Origin: Clostridia bacterium
Lineage (GTDB): Bacteria > Bacillota > Clostridia > Christensenellales > QALW01
Direction: 5' to 3'
Length of the DNA stretch: 9,979 nucleotides
Assembly: GCA_900769815.1 (NCBI GenBank)
Contig: CAAGID010000017.1
Location: 1-9,979 of the forward strand
Shown here: piece after piece, positions 6,520-9,979 of the stretch
Position numbering within the stretch: the stretch's first letter is position 1
Layout: each line of letters starts with the position of its first letter
The notes under the pieces: generated by a model
Databases searched by the model: none
Seen by the model: the letters and a program-made list of their open reading frames with translations, nothing else
What the model was told of the DNA's origin: nothing
Program-made: the position numbers and the translations under genes

Positions 6520-7671
6520 TTATTTAGCCTCCAAATCAATATTTTTACCGTATGGTCCAAGTCCTAAAGTTTGTGGCAAGCGGTAATCGGGAAGATTATC
6601 TCTTTTTGTAAATACTTCGCGTATAGCTTGCAGATACTTAAAGCCTCCTGAAAGGTGAGGAGCAATATAATGTCCTTCGCTCCATTCATTCCAATTATCC
6701 ATCATAATAAAACGCTTACCAAGTGCAGTATCAGGCATATTATCTGCCATAGCTTTTACTTTTTCAAGGAGCATTTTCCAATTATTTGGGGTAAGCATCC
6801 AACGGGTAACTTTTTTTGCTTTTTCAGGTCTGTTTACAAAGTGAGGATAGGGGTCCCAGGCTTGTGAACAAGTAAGTATGGTAAAATCAGGGTCAAAATC
6901 AAGATGATTCTTCATTAAAGATTCCTGACGATAAAGGATTTCCTCTTGCATGGGGAACTGTTGTTTCGTATGCCAGCAGTATGCAAAAGTGTTATCATAA
7001 CCTATTTTCTTAAAGGTTTCAAGAACATTTCTTTGGTCATAGCGGTATTCTGCCTGAAGAATAATACCGTCAAAACCGTATTTTTTAATTTCTTCTCTTA
7101 ATAAATTAAAGGCTTTCTTTAAGTTTTCAATACCGCCGAACTGATTAACAACGTGGAAGGAATAATCGTAAACGAATAAAATGGGTTTATTGTCAATTTT
7201 CAGATAATTGGGCTTGGAGAAATAGTTTTCAACCCAAAAAGGCAGAAGATTATTTATAAGGTCATTTTCATCTTTTGCGCTTGCCGAATTATCACATTCC
7301 CACATAATTGCAAAATCTATCATATTAGAGTATTTTGACTGAAAAAGTGCATCTAACTGATGGCAAAGAGTAAGGTCGTTCTTCGTAACGGGTTTACCCA
7401 TATTTGTTCGTTTTCTGTACCAACAGTAAATAAAACAGTTTATGCCGTGCTCCCGCGCCCACTTAATTTCCCAGTCAGCAACCTCGGGATTAGCTTCATC
7501 ATAATAACCCATAAGAGGTGTTCTTTCAGGGAAGTCAACTATTCTTGAAAAACCTGATGCACCGTTTTCCCTTACACGCCAGCCGGGGAAGTAATGACAG
7601 GCAATATAATAATCAGAGGATACTATTTCAGGTTCAGGCACGTAATCAACAAATTTTTTGTCTGCTTCCAT
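6520..7671 (-). CDS. GH99/WbsX-like family protein (putative glycoside-active enzyme)
   Basis: This 383-residue protein of the GH99-like/WbsX group has no signal peptide or membrane segment, so it is cytoplasmic. Family marks are the opening YYIACHYFPGWR (21-32), WEIKWAREHGINCFIYCWY (67-85), FAIMWECDN (120-128), KPILFVYDY (162-170) and the hallmark NWNEWSEGHYIAP (326-338). In the last, E329 and E332 are three residues apart, like the active-site Glu pair of GH99 endomannosidases. Relatives are found in polysaccharide and O-antigen clusters, where WbsX was labelled a glycosyltransferase; true activity and substrate are unknown. The ATG has AAAGGAG 7 nt upstream. It is first in a two-gene unit with apt and has no glycan-related neighbours in the window. 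Confidence 0.85.
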   Translation of the reverse strand: MEADKKFVDYVPEPEIVSSDYYIACHYFPGWRVRENGASGFSRIVDFPERTPLMGYYDEANPEVADWEIKWAREHGINCFIYCWYRKRTNMGKPVTKNDLTLCHQLDALFQSKYSNMIDFAIMWECDNSASAKDENDLINNLLPFWVENYFSKPNYLKIDNKPILFVYDYSFHVVNQFGGIENLKKAFNLLREEIKKYGFDGIILQAEYRYDQRNVLETFKKIGYDNTFAYCWHTKQQFPMQEEILYRQESLMKNHLDFDPDFTILTCSQAWDPYPHFVNRPEKAKKVTRWMLTPNNWKMLLEKVKAMADNMPDTALGKRFIMMDNWNEWSEGHYIAPHLSGGFKYLQAIREVFTKRDNLPDYRLPQTLGLGPYGKNIDLEAK

Positions 7672-7700
7672 ATGAAAACTCCTTTAAGAACTATATGAGT

Positions 7701-7729
7701 ACTATATCACAAAAGAGCCAATTTTTCAA
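7701..7729 (-). promoter_or_regulatory. Promoter of the GH99-like gene and apt
   Basis: On the minus strand, TTGAAA (7729-7724) and TATAGT (7706-7701) are 17 nt apart, about 30 nt upstream of the GH99-like start. It stands back to back with the cca promoter, the two -35 boxes being 14 bp apart. Confidence 0.75.
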
Positions 7730-7743
7730 TACTTAAGTTAATA

Positions 7744-7771
7744 TTGACTAAAAAAAATTTTGGTATATAAT
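7744..7771 (+). promoter_or_regulatory. Promoter of cca
   Basis: TTGACT (7744-7749), a 16-nt spacer made mostly of an A-then-T tract, and a perfect TATAAT (7766-7771) lie just upstream of the cca ribosome binding site. The leader would be only about 17 nt, leaving little room for leader regulation. Confidence 0.78.
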
Positions 7772-7794
7772 TAAATAGAAAAGAGGTGAGCAGT

Positions 7795-8937
7795 TTGTTA
7801 CCTGAAAACGTAAAATTTATACTTAGTGAACTTAATAAAAAGGGCTTTTCGGCATATGCTGTAGGCGGTTGTGTCCGCGACAGACTTTTAGGAGTTGAGC
7901 CTGACGATTGGGATATTACAACATCTGCTTTACCTAATGAAATTCAAGATATTTTTTCTAATTTTAAGCTCAACTTAAAAGGCTTGAAGCACGGCACCGT
8001 AGGCATTATCCGTAACGGAACGATGATTGAAGTGACAACTTTCAGGATAGATGGGGGATATACCGATTCACGCCGACCGGACTCAGTAACCTTTACGCCT
8101 TCTTTAAAAGAGGACCTTGCCCGCCGTGATTTTACCGTAAATGCAATGGCAATGGATATAAATGAAAATATTATTGATGAGTTTTCAGGTAAATGTGACC
8201 TTGAAAACAAAATTATCCGCACTGTAGGGGATGCAAAAAAACGCTTTTCAGAGGATGCCTTAAGAATTATGCGAGGCTTGCGTTTTGCTTCAAAGGGTGG
8301 ATTTTCGTTAGAAGAAAATACTCTTTTTTGCTGTAATAAGCTTGCATATACCTTAAAAAATATTGCCTATGAGCGTATATATACCGAACTTAAAAAAATG
8401 CTTTCCTATAAAAACGCACCTAATATAATGGTAAAAACGTTACCCGTTTTTAAAGCAATTTTCCCAACGCTAAAGGAAGAAAATTGGGAGGATGTATGCT
8501 CAAAAATCAAAAAGACGGATTTCTGGGAAATTCGCCTTGCAATTATTTTGCAGAACTCATCAACGGAAGAAGAACTTTTACGCTTAAAAACCGAAACAAA
8601 AATCAAGCAAAAGATTCTTTTTATAAAAAACGCACCTAAAATTACAAACGACAGGGCATGCCTACAAAAGCTAATGTGCAATGATGGCAAAGAAAAGGTT
8701 TTGTTTTTGTGCGAGTATTTAACCGCAATAACCGATACTGACTTTTCTGTAAACGCAAAAAAGGCTTCAATGGGCATAACAAGCGTAAAAGAGCTTAATG
8801 TTAACGGAGATGACCTTAAAGCCATAGGCTATAAGAACTATAAAATAAAGGAAGCTCTAAATTTTGCACTTGAAAGCGTAATTGAAGAAAAGGTCAAAAA
8901 CAAAAAAACGGAATTATTAAAATATTTAAAGAAGTGA
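7795..8937 (+). CDS. cca: CCA tRNA nucleotidyltransferase (class II)
   Basis: The enzyme builds or repairs the 3' CCA end of tRNAs without a nucleic acid template. Motifs, numbered from the chosen start: motif A, YAVGGCVRDRLLG (21-33) with catalytic D38-W39-D40; motif B, ARRDFTVNAMAMD (109-121); motif C/D, EDALRIMRGLRFA (153-165), including the nucleotide-selecting E153-D154-x-x-R157. At about 380 residues it matches the shorter Bacillus/Clostridium form without an HD domain; the C-terminal half is weakly conserved. I favour TTG at 7795, since AGGTGA (7784-7789) is 5 nt upstream; the in-frame GTG at 7786 lies inside that site and would add three residues. The gene is monocistronic and ends within a terminator hairpin shared with the converging gene. 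CC-only or A-only activity cannot be excluded from motifs alone. Confidence 0.95.
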   Translation: MLPENVKFILSELNKKGFSAYAVGGCVRDRLLGVEPDDWDITTSALPNEIQDIFSNFKLNLKGLKHGTVGIIRNGTMIEVTTFRIDGGYTDSRRPDSVTFTPSLKEDLARRDFTVNAMAMDINENIIDEFSGKCDLENKIIRTVGDAKKRFSEDALRIMRGLRFASKGGFSLEENTLFCCNKLAYTLKNIAYERIYTELKKMLSYKNAPNIMVKTLPVFKAIFPTLKEENWEDVCSKIKKTDFWEIRLAIILQNSSTEEELLRLKTETKIKQKILFIKNAPKITNDRACLQKLMCNDGKEKVLFLCEYLTAITDTDFSVNAKKASMGITSVKELNVNGDDLKAIGYKNYKIKEALNFALESVIEEKVKNKKTELLKYLKK

Positions 8938-8959
8938 GGTGTTTTTACCTCACTTCTTT
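8928..8959. terminator. Shared hairpin terminator between converging cca and YwaF-like genes
   Basis: AAAGAAGTGAGGT (8928-8940) and its exact complement (8947-8959) form a 13-bp perfect stem with loop GTTTTT. Each arm contains the last sense codons and TGA stop of one gene: cca ends AAG AAG TGA at 8931-8937, and the minus-strand gene ends with the same codons at 8956-8950. Neither side has a long T-run beyond the stem (TTTAAATATTTT on the minus strand is the better one), so termination strength is uncertain. Confidence 0.7.
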
Positions 8960-9753
8960 GCTGTCTTTCTGCTTCTTTTAGTAAGCATTGAAATCAATAA
9001 AATAATATATGATGCCAGGGTAAAAGCTCCGATATAAATTATTGTGCAAAGGGGGAATGGCACGTATTTTTGCACAATGGAGTATACAGGCAACGATGGC
9101 TCCTGGTGTGGACTTATAAAGAACATATTAAAGGTTTCTTCAAGCCCTGAAAAATGAGCAATTTCATTCATTATCATTGCAAGGCACACGCATATTGCAA
9201 AAACGCAGGCACCCTTTAAAAGAGTTTTGTTCTCACTTTTTACGTAACCCGAACCCAAAAGGAAAATGCCCAAAGTAAGCATTGAGCCGTGACATATCAT
9301 CGTCTGCACGTTTATACCTATGGTTCTTACGAAAACGTCACCGGGATAAAACATTACGCAGAGTCCTGCAAAGAGAGCAAAGGTTGCAAGGTATGAACAT
9401 AAAGCGTTATGTATTTTATCCTTCTTTATCAAAGCTGCAAGCAAGCCTATATACATTGGCGTTGAACAAAATTGAAAGGGGAAAGCGTACCACTGATAAT
9501 CCGCTGAAATTTTTACACCGTCATATTCAAATGTGTAGTTTATCTGCTTATAAATCTCAAGAATTAAGACGGCAAGTGAAACCGTTAAAAGAATTTTTCT
9601 TACCGTTTTTTTATTAGGTTTTTTAAAAACTTTAATAAGCACTATGCCTGAAAAAATTGCTAAAACAAAAAATAACAGATGAAACCAACCGTACGATGCA
9701 GGCGTTTCCATTTTTGAATCAAGAATATTTATAATTTTACCAAAGAAATGCAT
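8950..9753 (-). CDS. YwaF/TIGR02206-type multi-pass membrane protein (TMEM164-like)
   Basis: This 267-residue integral membrane protein has about seven hydrophobic segments (about 22-41, 52-70, 96-110, 117-136, 152-167, 181-196, 233-256) and a basic C-terminal tail (KRSRKTAKK). It matches the YwaF/TIGR02206 pattern: WYAFPFQFCSTPMYIG (88-103) with C96, and a later segment with C154-H155. The animal relative TMEM164 has been reported as an acyltransferase acting on ether phospholipids through conserved Cys and His; C96 and H155 are candidate equivalents, but the bacterial role is unknown and this is inference. The ATG has AGAGG 7 nt upstream and its own promoter. It is a single gene converging on cca and starting opposite an unknown gene at the right edge. 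Family confidence is good; function is not established. Confidence 0.85.
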   Translation of the reverse strand: MHFFGKIINILDSKMETPASYGWFHLLFFVLAIFSGIVLIKVFKKPNKKTVRKILLTVSLAVLILEIYKQINYTFEYDGVKISADYQWYAFPFQFCSTPMYIGLLAALIKKDKIHNALCSYLATFALFAGLCVMFYPGDVFVRTIGINVQTMICHGSMLTLGIFLLGSGYVKSENKTLLKGACVFAICVCLAMIMNEIAHFSGLEETFNMFFISPHQEPSLPVYSIVQKYVPFPLCTIIYIGAFTLASYIILLISMLTKRSRKTAKK

Positions 9754-9792
9754 AATACCGCCTCTTTCTACATTTTTCGTAAGTGCTTATTT

Positions 9793-9821
9793 ATTATATC
9801 ATATGATGAAGGTAAAGACAA
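9793..9821 (-). promoter_or_regulatory. Promoter of the YwaF-like gene
   Basis: On the minus strand, TTGTCT (9821-9816) and TATAAT (9798-9793) are 17 nt apart, about 40 nt upstream of the start codon. An ATCATATGAT palindrome (9799-9808 on either strand) sits in the spacer and may be coincidental. Confidence 0.75.
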
Positions 9822-9865
9822 GAGAAGAAATAATACCTGCGAAAATATGTATATTGGTATTTTTT

Positions 9866-9890
9866 AACCCTGACACAAACTGTCAGGGTT
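9866..9890. promoter_or_regulatory. Perfect 10-bp dyad in the divergent promoter region
   Basis: AACCCTGACA (9866-9875), loop CAAAC and TGTCAGGGTT (9881-9890) form a perfect inverted repeat. No T-run follows it on either strand (the T-run precedes it on the plus strand), so a terminator is unlikely. It occupies the place where a -35 box should be for the TATAAT at 9897, suggesting a regulator binding site. The dyad is seen; its function is inferred. Confidence 0.55.
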
Positions 9891-9896
9891 AGTTTA

Positions 9897-9902
9897 TATA
9901 AT
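9897..9902 (+). promoter_or_regulatory. Candidate -10 box for the gene at the right edge
   Basis: A perfect TATAAT lies 54 nt upstream of the start codon, but no good -35 hexamer sits 16-18 nt before it; the nearest similarity, CTGACA at 9870, is 21 nt away inside the dyad. This suggests a weak or activator-dependent promoter. Confidence 0.5.
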
Positions 9903-9906
9903 GGGC

Positions 9907-9920
9907 TTGTAACGTTACAA
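9907..9920. promoter_or_regulatory. Palindromic LacI/GalR-like operator candidate
   Basis: TTGTAACGTTACAA is a perfect 14-bp palindrome with a central CG, the layout typical of operators bound by LacI/GalR-family repressors. It starts 5 nt after the TATAAT box and so covers the expected transcription start, a classic repression position. No such regulator is encoded in the window. Confidence 0.55.
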
Positions 9921-9956
9921 AAACAAAATAAATTAAAAGAAAGAAGGAAAAATTTT

Positions 9957-9979
9957 ATGGCATGTAAAGATGCAAAAAA
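9957..9979 (+). CDS. Unidentified gene, first codons only (cut by window end)
   Basis: An ATG at 9957 with AGAAGGA 8 nt upstream (9942-9948) opens a frame reading MACKDAK before the window ends. With the promoter signals upstream this is very probably the start of a real gene. Seven residues do not allow a family assignment. Confidence 0.6.

Noticed and set aside
6519..6560. Longer apt beginning at the ATG at 6560
   Set aside because: The 14 extra residues are encoded within the end of the GH99-like gene, do not resemble Apt and lack a ribosome binding site; the ATG at 6518 has GGAGG at good distance.
7786..7794. GTG at 7786 as the cca start
   Set aside because: It lies inside the Shine-Dalgarno sequence itself; the TTG at 7795 has correct spacing and gives the usual family N-terminus.
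8406..8825. 139-residue minus-strand frame inside cca
   Set aside because: Antisense shadow of a well-supported gene, without a family pattern.
9282..9617. 111-residue plus-strand frame inside the YwaF-like gene
   Set aside because: Arg/Lys-rich antisense shadow of a membrane protein, with no recognisable domain.
1..9979. CRISPR array, tRNA, rRNA or riboswitch
   Set aside because: No regularly spaced repeats, no cloverleaf-like segment and no known riboswitch core were seen; leaders are short or explained by CIRCE and promoters.

Overview
The window looks like a chromosomal segment of an AT-rich, low-GC Gram-positive bacterium of the class Clostridia, probably an uncultured gut member of the Oscillospiraceae/Ruminococcaceae kind. 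The evidence is the hrcA-grpE-dnaK-dnaJ order under a CIRCE operator, a DnaK of Gram-positive length (611 aa) ending in EVVDEDK, a Bacillus/Clostridium-type MazF, a short CCA-adding enzyme, strong GGAGG ribosome binding sites and frequent TTG/GTG starts. Species cannot be read from the sequence.

Layout. (1) 1-~505: right part of an IS200/IS605-type insertion sequence: the 3' portion of tnpA (N-terminus outside the window) followed by a run of hairpins ending in a perfect 7-bp stem. It lies directly against the terminator of the next operon. (2) 511-5170, minus strand: the class I heat-shock operon, transcribed hrcA, grpE, dnaK, dnaJ, from a perfect-consensus sigma-A promoter with a perfect CIRCE just downstream and a hairpin plus U-tract terminator at the end. 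HrcA represses its own operon through CIRCE; DnaK, DnaJ and GrpE form the Hsp70 folding machine. (3) 5195-5990, plus strand: a MazEF-type toxin-antitoxin pair, with a canonical MazF RNase but a short, lysine-rich, divergent antitoxin, closed by a hairpin terminator that may serve both strands. (4) 5994-7729, minus strand: a cytoplasmic GH99/WbsX-like protein coupled (1-nt gap) to apt, adenine phosphoribosyltransferase. (5) 7744-8937, plus strand: cca, tRNA nucleotidyltransferase, from a promoter back to back with that of the GH99-apt unit. (6) 8950-9821, minus strand: a YwaF/TIGR02206 multi-pass membrane protein related to TMEM164. It converges on cca, and the two genes' last codons lie on the two arms of one 13-bp hairpin. 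(7) 9822-9979: a regulatory region with two perfect dyads around a TATAAT box, leading into the first codons of an unidentified plus-strand gene cut by the window end.

Most of the window is ordinary core genome. The least conventional items are the hairpin series behind tnpA, the short antitoxin next to a canonical MazF, the GH99-like/apt coupling, the shared stop-codon hairpin at cca/ywaF, and the double-dyad promoter at the right edge. No CRISPR array, tRNA, rRNA or recognisable riboswitch was seen. No gene-free stretch exceeds 300 bases; the longest are 5080-5313 and 9754-9956, both promoter regions described below.
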